A stretch of 64,000 nucleotides of DNA, from assembly GCA_964023205.1 (NCBI GenBank), contig OZ026835.1, positions 40,087,083-40,151,082 of the forward strand. Reading direction: 5' to 3'. The notes beneath the pieces were generated by a model. That model did not search any database and was not told the DNA's origin. It saw nothing but the letters and a program-made list of their open reading frames with translations. Shown piece by piece: positions 46,381 through 57,549 of the stretch. The DNA is from Lutraria lutraria. Its lineage: Eukaryota > Mollusca > Bivalvia > Venerida > Mactridae. Both the position numbers and the translations under genes were made by a program. How positions within the stretch are numbered: position 1 is the first letter of the stretch; each line of letters begins with the position of its first letter.

Positions 46381-47091
46381 ATGCCATACGATATATTGAG
46401 AAAAGCATTAGAATCGTCTGAGTTGATAGACCAGAATGCGGGTATGCAGTATCAGTACAACCAGCCAAAGTACAGTCAACCACAGTACAGCCTGTCCAAG
46501 TACAGTCAGTCCATGCTAGATGTAGAGTCAATACAGTCCATGGTAGATGTACAGCCATTACAGCCCATGGTAGATGTACAACCCACTATGGCGAATACAC
46601 AGTCCATGGTAGATGTACAGTCAATACAGTCCAAGGTAGATGTACAGCCATTACAGCCCATGGTAGATGTACAACCCGCTATGGCGAATACACAGTCCAT
46701 GGTAGATGTACAGCCAATACAGTCCGTGGTAGATGTACAGCCAATACAGTCCATGGTAGATGTACAGTCAATACAGTCCATGGTAGATGATGTACAACCC
46801 CATATGGCGAATACAGCGGGTAATACAAAGCCTACAACGGGAATGTCTGTTCTACAAGGTATCAGGGGAGAAATGGTACAGATGAATCAAGTGATGCAAG
46901 ATATGGTCAGTCTCATGAAGAACCAAGAAGTACGGTTTAAACCACAAGAAATCATTGTACCTGTACAGTTTGTGGTTGACAAAGATTCAAAGAAACCTGA
47001 GATGACAGAAACGAAGAAACAAAAACATGACCTTGAGAAACAACCTCAGGGCAAATATGGTAAAGAAATGAAGATCCGAAGCATAAAATGA
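46381..47091 (+). CDS. VDVQP-repeat protein gene, right-arm copy, intact (236 aa)
   Basis: ATG 46381, TGA 47089-47091. N-terminus MPYDILRKALESSELIDQN, then a tyrosine/glutamine-rich stretch (QYQYNQPKYSQPQYS), then about eleven copies of a MVDVQPIQ-type 8-9-residue unit broken by MANTQ inserts (residues about 43-140), and a C-terminal part with MVQMNQVMQDMVSLMKNQE (helical, possibly coiled coil) and a lysine-rich end (KKQKHDLEKQPQGKYGKEM). No family recognised. A TATA box and the CRE-containing module precede it. Located inside the terminal repeat, so the intact element would carry two copies. A structural or fibre-like role is one reading of the repeats; unproven. Confidence 0.7.
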   Translation: MPYDILRKALESSELIDQNAGMQYQYNQPKYSQPQYSLSKYSQSMLDVESIQSMVDVQPLQPMVDVQPTMANTQSMVDVQSIQSKVDVQPLQPMVDVQPAMANTQSMVDVQPIQSVVDVQPIQSMVDVQSIQSMVDDVQPHMANTAGNTKPTTGMSVLQGIRGEMVQMNQVMQDMVSLMKNQEVRFKPQEIIVPVQFVVDKDSKKPEMTETKKQKHDLEKQPQGKYGKEMKIRSIK

Positions 47092-47370
47092 CCTTGAGAA
47101 GCCACAACCTAACAGCTATGAAGAAATCACCTTGAGAAGACACAACGGCCCTTTTCAGAAAATTCTCCAATTGCCTAAGTCTACACGCACACACAGTGCC
47201 AGAAGTTTCCAAAAATCAAATTCATGCCATTTTGGGGAACACCATTTTACACAAATTGTCTCAATCTGTGGCAATTTGCGACAATTTTGTAAAACTTCTG
47301 TCACCGACCTTACTCTATATTCTATATGGAATCAGGAGGCATGGGTGCCAGGGTACCGCCTTCTACTACT

Positions 47371-47533
47371 CATGTTGTTATATCCCAGCGAACGATGGTT
47401 GATGGGGGTTATATTGGAGTTACGCCGTAGTCTGTAGGTAAGTTGGTTGATCGGCGTCCGCATACAGTATTACAAGTTTGTGGAGCGAACTTCTTCTACA
47501 TTCCTTCAGCGACTGCGGGGGTATAACAGCATG
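47371..47533. mobile_element. 163-bp TIR element inside the right arm
   Basis: CATGTTGTTATATCCCAGCG at the left and GGGGTATAACAGCATG at the right (imperfect inverted repeat). The left arm has the uninterrupted site (TTATACATGTTAGTAG near 32668-32680). Internal GCATACAGTATTACAAGTTTGTGG and GGAGCGAACTTCTTC recur at 63740-63960. Noncoding MITE-like repeat. Confidence 0.7.
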
Positions 47534-47899
47534 TATTCATAAACATGTAAATAGAAAATAATAAAAAAATATATAAATATGAAAAGAACTGCTTATAATA
47601 ATATTGTTCAAATTCAAATTCTGAAATTCGATATTTTTCTGCTGTATAGCCTATTTAAAGATAACCCTATATAAATGTGCATTTAATATCATCCTAAGAC
47701 AAAGAATCTAAGAAATATTGAAGAAATTATTTTTAGATTACGGAGAATTTTGCACCAAATTATACTGTAGTCAGTTCTTGCAGTTCTGTATGTACGTTGT
47801 TTAAGTTCTGTGTACTCTGATGGTCAATTCTTCCAACCCCTAACCATTCATTATATTGCGTTTTTCGCATTGCTATTTTTTGTTAGAAAAAATGTATCA

Positions 47900-48130
47900 A
47901 TGCGAGATGTTGAGTTCGAACCCCGGGCGAGGCTCACACTGTTCGTGATAAATTTGACAGAATATATTACATCCTATGTTTAATTATCCCTCCATCTCTG
48001 AATTATGTTGGATAGTTTGGTAGTAGCTTGTGGATATAATTTGGTTAGTACTGGTTAAGGCCTAAATGAAATCCGTTTAGGATAACTGACGCCACGATAT
48101 AATTCATGAAATGATGTTGAAAATGGCGAA
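47900..48130 (+). mobile_element. tRNA-headed SINE, family A-like, diverged copy
   Basis: GAGTTCGAACCCCGGGCG is a strong B-box match; downstream TTAGTACTGGTTAAGGCC, ACTGACGCCACGATATAA and TGATGTTGAAAA echo the family A body. It sits immediately outside the Polinton right end. Confidence 0.4.
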
Positions 48131-48477
48131 ATAAATCAAACTAATTCACAAAGAAAATATACCGTTTTCGGATGGTAAAAGAAATATTTTGTTCACTTTT
48201 TTTCAGGTAAGATTGGTATCAATAACATATAAATTTCTTTTAAATACACTAATTGTTCAGTTATTAACAGAGTTGTATGAACATATTGACACAAGATATA
48301 AGTGTTTGATTAAAGATGGAAATAGTATACCGTGCTATTCAACTTTTGTGTCTACTTGTTAAAACTAACATACATTTAATCAATCAATACAGACAGAATG
48401 GTTAAATAAACATATCGATATTAATAAATCATCGCGATACATTTTACTGAACGCACCTTGCAGGGACGTGCTCTACC

Positions 48478-48690
48478 TAATCAAAGTACCGAAAGTACTC
48501 GTGGAAACTGAACTAACACAGAATTGCTTCACTTGCACTGCAACATGGAACGGGAACTTGTTAAACAATTACATGTCAAGTGTAGAAAAACGTCAAAATC
48601 AAAATTCATATGCGCCGAGCGAGTGATGGCTGCCGTTAAAGTTTCCAAAAATATTAATCAAAATAAACACTATCAGATTCATTTCACGTT
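48478..48690 (+). repeat. interspersed repeat REPEAT-4, copy 2
   Basis: AATCAAAGTACCGAAAGTACTCG, GGAAACTGAACTAACACAG, GCAACATGGAACGGGAACT and ATATGCGCCGAGCGAGTGATGGC match the copy at 8905-9110. Confidence 0.55.
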
Positions 48691-48839
48691 GATACTAAAG
48701 ATTGACATTTTCTACGTGCATGTTGACTAGCGATGTATGTGGTAAGAATGACATTAATGAATAATTTAAACGTAAACATATACATGTATTTACTTCTAAA
48801 AAGATGTTTTACTTTCTTTGTTTCAGTACTCAGCCATGG

Positions 48840-49065
48840 GCCTCGACCTCGATTCGGTGGTTACTGAAAGAATGCGGGTTCGAAACTTAGTTGCGGTATG
48901 TCGTACCCTTTTATGAAAGCTTCGTAAAAAATCGATTTTCTTTAATATGTGGAGAAGTTGCAAGCCCATTGTGGAAGCCAGAATAAGTTAGTACTGGTCA
49001 GAACCAAGAAAACCGGTTACGTGGACCCACCGCCGTATTTAACTTAAATATCATTGAAAAACAGC
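48840..49065 (+). mobile_element. tRNA-headed SINE, family A, copy 2
   Basis: GCGGGTTCGAAACTTAG (B box), AAATCGATTTTCTTTAATATGTGGAGAAG, AACCGGTTACGTGGACCCACCGCCGTAT and ATTGAAAAACAGC match the other family A copies in order. Confidence 0.55.
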
Positions 49066-49069
49066 TTTA

Positions 49070-51565
49070 TACCCACTAAAACAGACCTCCGAACATCCGC
49101 TTGGCAATTAGTGTGAAGACTTCTTCGGAGTTCCGTGTAAACAAAGGTTAACAAATAAAATAATTTCAATGTAAATGCGTTATTCATTATTATACAACCA
49201 ACTGCATATCTTTATGGTTTTTATTTTTGTCATTCAGCCCACTGTCAAATATAGTTATTCACATTTCATTAACCATTCATGAAGTAGGCCGAAATATGCA
49301 AGAATAATTCAAGAAAAAGTCGTGTTGTTAAGAATTCCATTCGAAGCGGAGTTCCTCAACAAAGGATATTTTTTTCAAATTGAAAGAAACGGAAACACGA
49401 TGGACGAATTCAACAAATAAATGGTACTTACAAGTATTTACATTTTTAATGAAAGACGTAGACCTTAAATATATATATACATTCTAACAAGTCACAGAAT
49501 AACAGTTGAAACAATCGATATGGACTTCATTGTATACAATGAGACAGTCCCTAAAATATCAATACTCAACAAGCGGCAAAATATGGACCAGAAAACCGTC
49601 CTACAATTTATTTCGATAACTGGTCCAATGTGGCTACTTATTATGATGAATAAATTATACATTGGACAATTTAATTACGATTAGAATTGTAGAATTCTTG
49701 CGATTGAATAATCGGCTATCTTTGATATCTATCACACAGTGAACTCCGCATAATTGAATTTGATATTAAATCCAACCCCTTTTTGGTGAAATTAAACGGT
49801 AATGTCTTTTGATCATTTTTTGGAAATAAATTCAAATAATATTACAACTGACGTGAGCGGATATAGATTTTTCTCAATGAAAATTTAGAATGTTCGAAAA
49901 GTAAATTTGCCTAACTGATCGCGTAGTATTGATTGTAATAATTTTACGTACCTTTATCAAAAACCAAGTGTCAACAACGATTCGGTTATCAGACTATTGA
50001 TTTTGTAACTTAGTTTCAAATTTGGCGACTTTTTCGCCGCGTGAAGTATTGGTTTCTGAGATATTGTAACAATCTCACACAGTTCATAGAATAATGGAAA
50101 TACGTATGTTTAGGTACTTGTTTTCTGTACTAAATAAAACAAAAAGGAGGCTTTAGTTTTACTACGTCTAAGTGTCGTTAGTGCTTGACAGCTTTTTTGT
50201 TACGCTATTTAAAAGCTAATTAAATTATGAATGATGTGATAAAAATGGGACTATAAGTTTGTGACTTTTTGAGCCGTAAAAATGAGTATTTAAACTTAGA
50301 ATTTGACGATATCGCACATAATTAATTTGATCGTTCGACGGCACTTAGAGAAATCGAATGCGCATTTGAGGGCGCTTTGTTTGAATTATAATTACTGTAT
50401 ATCATTTAATCCAATGCTTGACAAGAAAACCGATATGAAACAATTACCAGAGGAGGATGTTTAAGGAATTATTTGAAAATCATGGCAGATTATACCAGGT
50501 TTGTGTTTTTTTTCTTAATTTTATGTCGTACTTCTTATAAGAAAATTTGGTTTATATGGAAGAATGTAACTCACCATGTAACGATATACATTCTATTAAA
50601 TTAATTCTGTAATTAAAACGTGGTTATACAAAGACAAAAAAACTTTCATTGTACTCCGAATATATAGTTCAGTTGAGATAATTTCAATTAAGATTTAAAC
50701 GGTGTCAAAATAAGATAAATTTATAATACATTTACATGTAAAATAAATATTCAATGATTTTATAGTAATTCACGAAATTAAGAAGCATTGATCGTAATCT
50801 TATAAACGTGATTTATACTTATTCTTAAGCACGCAGCACTGGTTAAAAGTAGTGGCTATAGACACATAAGATACAATATTCTCACTTGCTTATGTATCAA
50901 TTTTTAAGATGCAGAAAAAAGTATAAAAAAAATGATAATCGGTCTATGAGAAATAGCCTTCTTGAAAAATGTGAATAAATAACCACAATAACATCTCGAC
51001 ATTGAGATCACATTTGGGTTGAAGTAAATGGACGTAATTTTGATGTTGTGCGCGTTATCACTTGTCATAAATGAGGGAGTAAACACAGTTACCTGTGGGA
51101 GTAAATACGAAAAACCACATAGAAAAAGAGTGGTCACTATATAATTAGATAGACTTGATCATGAAGACATCACTGAGTAAAGTTGCTTGGGTTTGAGTGG
51201 GGGTTTAAGTCCCCTTTTACAACGATGTTTCATTAAAGGCCCATTAGCTTGTTGAATTTAGTACTACAGAACAATAGATAAAATGATTGTAAAATATAAG
51301 AAATGTATTTCATTTGCTCTAAAACAACTTTTACATAATGCCTTTCTTTAGCTACATCGCTTACAAATGTTGTCAAATGCTTTTTCTTATTTTTTGCAAT
51401 ATCATTTAAAAAAATACTGTGCTACATTTCTATCATGTACTTCGTGATCAAAAAGAAAATTTCAGAATGTTTTTATTGCAAGTTAAAGTCAGTTTCACTG
51501 ATAAGACATCATTCTTGGTAAAATAAGACCTACTTTAATTTCAACATCCAAAAAGCTAATGGGGC
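49070..51565. other. 2.5-kb stretch with no gene seen
   Basis: AT-rich; no repeat boundaries or coding similarity recognised on either strand. Confidence 0.4.
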
Positions 51566-51569
51566 TTTA

Positions 51570-51800
51570 ATATACGACAGTCGGTTCACCTAACCAGTAT
51601 TTCTGGACGGTATTCTCAGTATTATCTAACCCTTCCACTATGCACCTCAGCTACATCCACACATTTTGGAGGAAAATCGACATTTTTGTCATTTTTTATA
51701 GAAGGGTATAATTATGACCTGTCGCGATCGGAAATCGAACACAGATTGTCGGGATACAGGCTCAGCGCACTTACCACTGGTTCCCGATCGCGGCTATGTG
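51570..51800 (-). mobile_element. tRNA-headed SINE, family A, copy 3
   Basis: On the minus strand: CCAGTGGTAAGTGCGCTGAGC (A-box region), CTGTGTTCGATTTCCGATC (B box), AAAATGTCGATTTTCCTCCAAAATG, CTGGTTAGGTGAACCGACTGTCGTAT, then AAAG. The best-preserved tRNA head of the family. Confidence 0.65.
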
Positions 51801-51804
51801 AGAT

Positions 51805-53070
51805 TGTACTGTATTCTAAATTAATATATTTTCTAGGAACTAGGGAATATGGAAGCTTTTGTCAGGTTTAAGGATAAGTATGTCATCTCGTGCTTAAAAT
51901 GTATTCAGAACTTAATATTGTCTTCCAGTGAAATCATCAAAATCATTAAGTTTTATAATTTCTAATTGAGATGTCACGTATTAATTTCGTTCCGAGTCTG
52001 TCAATAGAACAAATCAAGCGAAATCTACACACCTTCAACAATAAGAGGCGTGTAATTGTGATTTCAATAATAATCATGTACAAAAACTGTATATGAATGG
52101 TTTATTATCTAAATCTCGAATAATATTAATTGTTGGTATATACCAATAATGCATTCTAAAAGAACCGTGAAATACGCCCCATTAGCTTCTTTCTCACTTA
52201 GATAAGTTTTGATACATCGAAAAGCTAATGTTTTCGTTTGGTTTTGTGTATCATAATATCATTGTTTTCTTTTCATATAAATGTAGTATTAGAAAACTGT
52301 ATATCCTTAATACTTAACACGGCCTACCTCTGAAGTGGCCCAACTAATATAAAAAGATAACATAGCATAACCAAACATGCTATTTTCGTGAGTTATGATA
52401 ATATCAAAGTGATTTTAATGTTTCAATATTTGTCAAATAATATACGCGTGGAGAAATATAGACACTTTTTAAAGGTGGTTTAGCCAAATAATTCCAAGTG
52501 TCATATTGTGGTATTACTTGACAAAAGGCACTGGGGGTCCTTGCTAAAATTTAAAATCACTGCGACCATTCATCTTGACAACGGCACTTCTGATGGCAGC
52601 CAAATCTTCCTAAGACGTTCATCTAGGAAGACTCTTTTATTATTTTCGCATCTTATTGTGAAATATTGAGTCATTTTAAAACATACTCATTAATTCACTT
52701 TTTGAAAGCATTGATAAACCGATTGATACATTTATCCAGTGTTTTGTATTTCTAAGTCGCCTTTGATCCTTTATGAATTTTCCATAATGCTGTCAAATCT
52801 ATTGATTGTTGAATGTTCCAAATTAGGTCAATGTTCTCTTTTTATAAATTTGTCTTTTTTGTCATCGTTTCTATCTTTACTAAAAATGATTTTTTATTGA
52901 CTTATATTCGAAACACAGTGAAAGCCTTTTGTAAATGGATTTAGTAAAACGACTATCTTGTGCGTGAATTCAAACCAAGATAGATAAAAATTCGTTACAA
53001 TTTAAAAAAAACGTTGTTAACTGCATCTGTTGACGAAGTCGGCACGGTATCAAAAGCAGAATGCATGCAA
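51805..53070. other. no gene seen
   Basis: AT-rich; no feature supported. Confidence 0.4.
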
Positions 53071-53074
53071 TTTA

Positions 53075-53248
53075 GCTATGCTGCGGCAACAAACATTGAT
53101 ATCACTTTTGCTATTGTCATGGCAAAAAAATTTAATGTCACGTTTGCTATTGTCAATGCAACACACACGATGTCACGGCAACAACCTTGGATGTCACTTC
53201 TGCTATTGCCACGACAGCAAACTTTGATGTCATGTTTGCTATCTCTCG
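53075..53248 (+). repeat. degenerate tandem repeat
   Basis: Three to four diverged units built from GGCAACAAAC, TTGATGTCAC and TTTGCTATTGTCA. Short open frames across it follow from the repetition. Confidence 0.55.
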
Positions 53249-53498
53249 CGGCACTGTACAGTGCTAGTGTTACTGTCACATTTACATTGGAGCCGAATAT
53301 TCACGTCTGACCATTCACATGTATAGCATCGCCATTAGGATGATATTATATTCGTTTAACACGAATAAACATTTTGATATGCTTTACATTTTTATTAAAA
53401 TACTGAATGAATTGACATCTGACAGTGATGGCTAATTTTTCAATATCACAATTAAATCTTTTATCAAAATATCTTTAATTGCTTGACAGTGGATAAGC

Positions 53499-53570
53499 AA
53501 TTATTTAATCTATCTATATATATTTTATTGATTTCAAATCAATAATATATATATAGATAGATTAAATAAT
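53499..53570. repeat. AT-rich hairpin, about 34-bp arms
   Basis: TTATTTAATCTATCTATATATA...TTATTGATTT is followed after one base by AAATCAATAA...TATATATAGATAGATTAAATAA. Nearly perfect with about one slipped base. Possible relic of a small foldback element. Confidence 0.75.
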
Positions 53571-54094
53571 TACCGGGTAATCGATTTTAATGAAAACGTC
53601 GTGTTTTACTTTCTTTTGTATCGAAATTTGGTTTTGAACTCATGGAACATTTCCCTTTTTCATAGATTTAAATTATGTACAAAAACACACGACTTTGATA
53701 TGATTTAATGACTTATCAAACAATTTTACGTTCAAACAAGATTTTTTCTGCTTGACAAGTACATAGGTATAAGTTTAATGGCATCCTATACGTATTCAAT
53801 TAACATTGATTGAACTGTAATTTTCGTAGATGGTATGATATTCAGGGTATGATTGTTCGACAAGATAAAGAAGCCCTTAAACTATGATATAACCCTTACT
53901 AGACAATGCTATTTATTCACAGGATGACCTTTATTCGGAGGTAGCCGCTAACACACGTTTGACTGTACATGTAATTCACATTTCCCCGAATGTATATACG
54001 AGTATATACATGTACATGTATACGACTGTATCTATAGAAGCAATTTATATGGTAGGCCTACTTGTATAAATAAATTGGCTGTAATATTATCCAG

Positions 54095-54215
54095 CCCGAA
54101 AAGCCATATACTTTGAAGTCAGATGCTCTACCAACTGAGGTAGAGGATCTGATTTCAAAGCAAGTGGCCGCGTGATGAAGTCCTGCATCGGGTACTTTGT
54201 TTTCCTCCTCCAATT
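54095..54215 (-). repeat. tRNA-derived fragment forming a hairpin
   Basis: Minus strand contains TACCTCAGTTGGTAGAGCATCTGA, a clear tRNA A-box region, but no B box follows, so this is not a functional tRNA. The sequence 54111-54158 is an imperfect palindrome (TTTGAAGTCAGATGCTCTACC / GGTAGAGGATCTGATTTCAAA). Confidence 0.6.
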
Positions 54216-54244
54216 AGTTTAAACTTTATTTCAAATTATTTTTC

Positions 54245-54340
54245 AAACATACACACATACACACACACACACCCCAACATACACACATACACACATACAA
54301 ACATACACACATACAAACATACACACATACATACATGAAT
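54245..54340. repeat. CACATA-type microsatellite
   Basis: Runs of ACACACATAC and ACAAACATAC, located just past the 3' side of the minus-strand LINE; could be its simple-repeat tail or a coincidence. Confidence 0.8.
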
Positions 54341-54556
54341 TGTGATAGTTACTAAGATGATAACTTACATAACTTCCTCTCCATGTGAAAGAAAGCTATG
54401 AGTCATGAAAAATACATGGTCAGTGATAGATATTTAATAATTCATAACTGTAAAAATAATGTTAGATGTTTGAAAACAGATTGTTTGAGAAAGAAATACT
54501 AAAAATGGTGGTTTCATGTTCGAGGCACGCGGTCAGTCAGGAACAGGGAGATCGGC

Positions 54557-55893
54557 CTACTCAAATCGCTTTGTTGCTATAATGTAACGCTGGACGTCAA
54601 GAAACAAAGATTCGTTTTCTTCGTAGGAGAGTCTTTCAGAGCCATTCAAGAGGTTTGATAGGACAAATGGACATTTGATGTTGGCAAAAGAAGTTGCTCG
54701 AGAGTTGGTATCGTTCGGACATCGCATAAGAAAATGTTCGACTGTTTCTATGGATCCACAGGTACATAAGGGAGAATCGACGAGAGACCGCCTGTGAAGG
54801 TCACGATTCAGAGAACTGCATCCGAGTCGGAGACGTGTGTGTAGAATTTGTCCGATGCGTGAGCCACAGTTAAACAGAGGTGAAGACCTTGCTTTGTTTG
54901 TTTTGAGAGCTGATTTAAATGATTGCAGTGTGAGTGCATTTTGTATAGATGTAGGTAACTGATTCCATTGACGTAATGTGTTTGGAAGAAATGAGGAGCT
55001 GTACGATTGTGTATTTAATTTAACTTGTCTTAAGGTGTCTTAAGGTGTATGTGTTTTGTTGGTTTTGATTTGTATTAGGAATCAGATTTGACAAATAGGA
55101 TGGAGTGAGACCATGAATTATTTTATAGAAAAGAACAAGACGGTGATGTTTTCTTCTCTCTATAAGGGTTTCCCATCTTAGATCATTGAGTAGTTTCTCT
55201 ATGTTGCAATATTGTGTAGCTCCTGTACAAATTCGCGCAGCTTCGACCTGGACAGATTCGATTTCATGTATTAAGAAGTCACTGCAGATGTCCCACACAA
55301 CGTCTGAATATTCTAAGATAGGCCGAATGAAAAAGATATACATCCTTTCAAGACACGATCGGTTTATAAGAAATTTGAGGGACCTCATTATGCCGATGCG
55401 TTGCCAAGCTTTCTTTAGAGTAAGTGAGATGTGGGTGTCCCACTTCAGATTTGCAGAAAATGTAAGTCCTAAGTGTTTATGGCAGTTTACCTCTGCAATA
55501 TATATTATTTACATGATTCATAGACAATGGAGGATGTATGGGCTTGTTTCTTTTCCTACTGAATATTATAGATTCTGTCTTCGAAGGGTTGAATGAGACA
55601 AGCCAGGCCTGGGACCATGCATGAATGGTTGCTAAGTCAGAATTTAACGTGATTGATGATGCAGCTGGATCTTCTACTGTGATATAGAGACTAGTGTCAT
55701 CTGCAAAGAGTCGTATGTTGGATTTGATTGAAGAAACGATGTCATTAATGTAGGTAATAAAGAATAGAGGACCTAAGATAGAACCTTGAGGGACACCCGC
55801 ATTGATGGATAACCAAGATGAAGTAGTATTTGCATAGACAACACGTTGCTTGCGATTGGACAAATAAATTACAATTACAATACTACTATACAT
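54557..55893 (-). pseudogene. non-LTR retrotransposon (LINE) fragment, RT C-terminal half
   Basis: Minus strand. The frame 55893-55477 has AGVPQGSILGPLFFITYIND and LFADDTSLY (reverse transcriptase motifs with the catalytic ADD). A frameshift near 55480 leads to the thumb part (RPILEYSDVVWD, 55388-55020). A 10-bp tandem duplication near 55025-55045 shifts frame again, and the reading continues to TAG at 54557 with CTCGSIETVEHFLMRCP, the C-terminal Cys/His group of CR1/Jockey/I-type LINEs. The 5' half (endonuclease, ORF1) is missing, as usual for dead-on-arrival copies. Subfamily not assigned. Confidence 0.85.
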
Positions 55894-55899
55894 GGTTAT

Positions 55900-57545
55900 A
55901 ATTATTCAGAGGTATTTCTGTTTACACCGTGCAACCATTGAAGTTATCGGCGATACGTAACATTAAACTTTAATCCTGTTAGAATACATTCTCTATTTTT
56001 GCATTGTTGTTAAAATTCAAGTCTGAAATGAAATGTAATTAAATAATATCCCATAAGTCCATTTACACCTTTAATTATTGCAATGGAACCAGTCAGGACA
56101 TTTTTAAACTGTAATTGTGAAGGAGTCTATATTTTAACGAGGTCAAATTTTCATAGTGCACCGGGGAAATATTATTAATAGTGACCGCGGTTACAGATGG
56201 ATACCTTACAGATGATGTCAGTTTAATGCTCCGGGTCATTTTAAACAAGGTTGAAATTGGATGATACTCCGGGAAGGCAAGGTACGTTGGTGCTAACTGA
56301 CACCCGATAAAAGGCGATATACGCTCCTTTGCACTAAATATAGAATACTGTTAACCAGAAACAACATAAACTATTATATCCAGCCTTTACACAGGGTTGT
56401 CGTTATATATCATACAAAGTTTAAGATCCTCAAACAAGTCCCCGATTCATCAAGCACTACTACAGATACATGTACAATATAATTTCAAAATCTCTATTTG
56501 TGAGTTAAAGAACAAATGAATCTAATTGGTAAATTTTGAGGAAGCACTTACTTTAACATCAATTTTTGTCAAACTTGGACTAAAGCACACATTTTGAGTC
56601 ATGAACTCACAAATAATATAATAATTATAAACATTTAACTTAAAAAGGACTCTCACTGACAAGTTTTGTTATGCCCAGGTCAGATTGCGAAAAAAATAAT
56701 GTAAATTAGAAATGACAGAAAAGATGCATGTTTAAGTCTTTGGTCGTATTTTTATTTAGACATATCAATAATATTTATATGGAATGATAAACAAGGTGCA
56801 CTTCAGTCATTGATCGATTGTTTCATATGTTCGACTATGGCCTAGTTACCGTGGAATTATCATGTTTTCTGAAAGTTAAGTGTGGGATATTACGATTAAT
56901 ACCCCGTATTAAGTTGACACTACAAGGTATACATACAATTCACGTTTAACCAGTTGTCAGTTGAACCATTTATCATTTTTATCAGTATTCGAAAAATCGA
57001 TTGAAAATTATTGACTATAAAAATTGTCATTTTAAGCAATATCCGAAAGTGTTAATATTGTGTCAGACCTAGCAATGAGATATATCGTTGCTATACAACC
57101 GCAAAGATCTTTTCAATCGCTTAGATTATTGTAACTGAACTTTATATTAAAAATAATGATTTACATTCCGTATAAAACTCGACTTTTTGGCATTCGTTGT
57201 CAATGTTTTAGAAGAATTACGTTCATGGTTATTGTGGAATTGTTGTATTTTCAAGCACTTGGAAGTTTTACAGGGATTCCATACGTGGCAATTAATTATA
57301 CATCTTAAAACGAAAGATTATGTGTAATGGATTATATAGACAGGATTAGCTTTGTTTGAGGTGGGTCGGGTTAAGCCAGACTGTAAATATATCATGAATC
57401 ATTTATTAAAATGACATATAGCATAAATATTGAGCCAAATTGTTTAAGTTATAATAAAAGATATTTCATCAAAATAATATGACATTTCTTAAGTTGTATT
57501 TTTATGTTCAAATCGAACTTTAATCAAGTGGTAACAAAAATAAAT
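55900..57545. other. no gene seen
   Basis: AT-rich sequence without recognised repeats or coding signals. Confidence 0.4.
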
Positions 57546-57549
57546 GTAC

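Larger units (their letters stand above)
31664..47888. mobile_element. Polinton/Maverick-type virus-like transposon, decayed, with long inverted arms
   Basis: About 16.2 kb bounded by inverted repeat sequence (TCTAACAAAAA...GCG at 31664, mirrored at 47888). Inside: protein-primed DNA polymerase B, the C-terminal part of a retroviral-type integrase, an ATPase remnant, and small probable structural genes. That gene set and size fit Polintons (usually 15-20 kb with terminal inverted repeats). I cannot find a 6-bp target duplication, so the true ends may be eroded or slightly off. The polymerase is interrupted and frameshifted, and integrase and ATPase are fragments, so this copy cannot move by itself. 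No major capsid protein or protease was recognised. Confidence 0.85.
45750..47888. repeat. right inverted-repeat arm of the Polinton
   Basis: Reverse complement of the left arm; contains the open copy of the repeat-protein gene, its promoter module, and a 163-bp TIR insertion missing from the left arm. The ATG-to-32675 interval matches its partner with almost no length change, so the arms are young or have been homogenised. Confidence 0.85.

Noticed and set aside
51715..51800. Functional tRNA gene (minus strand)
   Set aside because: A and B boxes are present but the sequence continues into the SINE body and the stems are imperfect.
54120..54150. Functional tRNA gene
   Set aside because: Only the A-box half is present; no B box, no cloverleaf.
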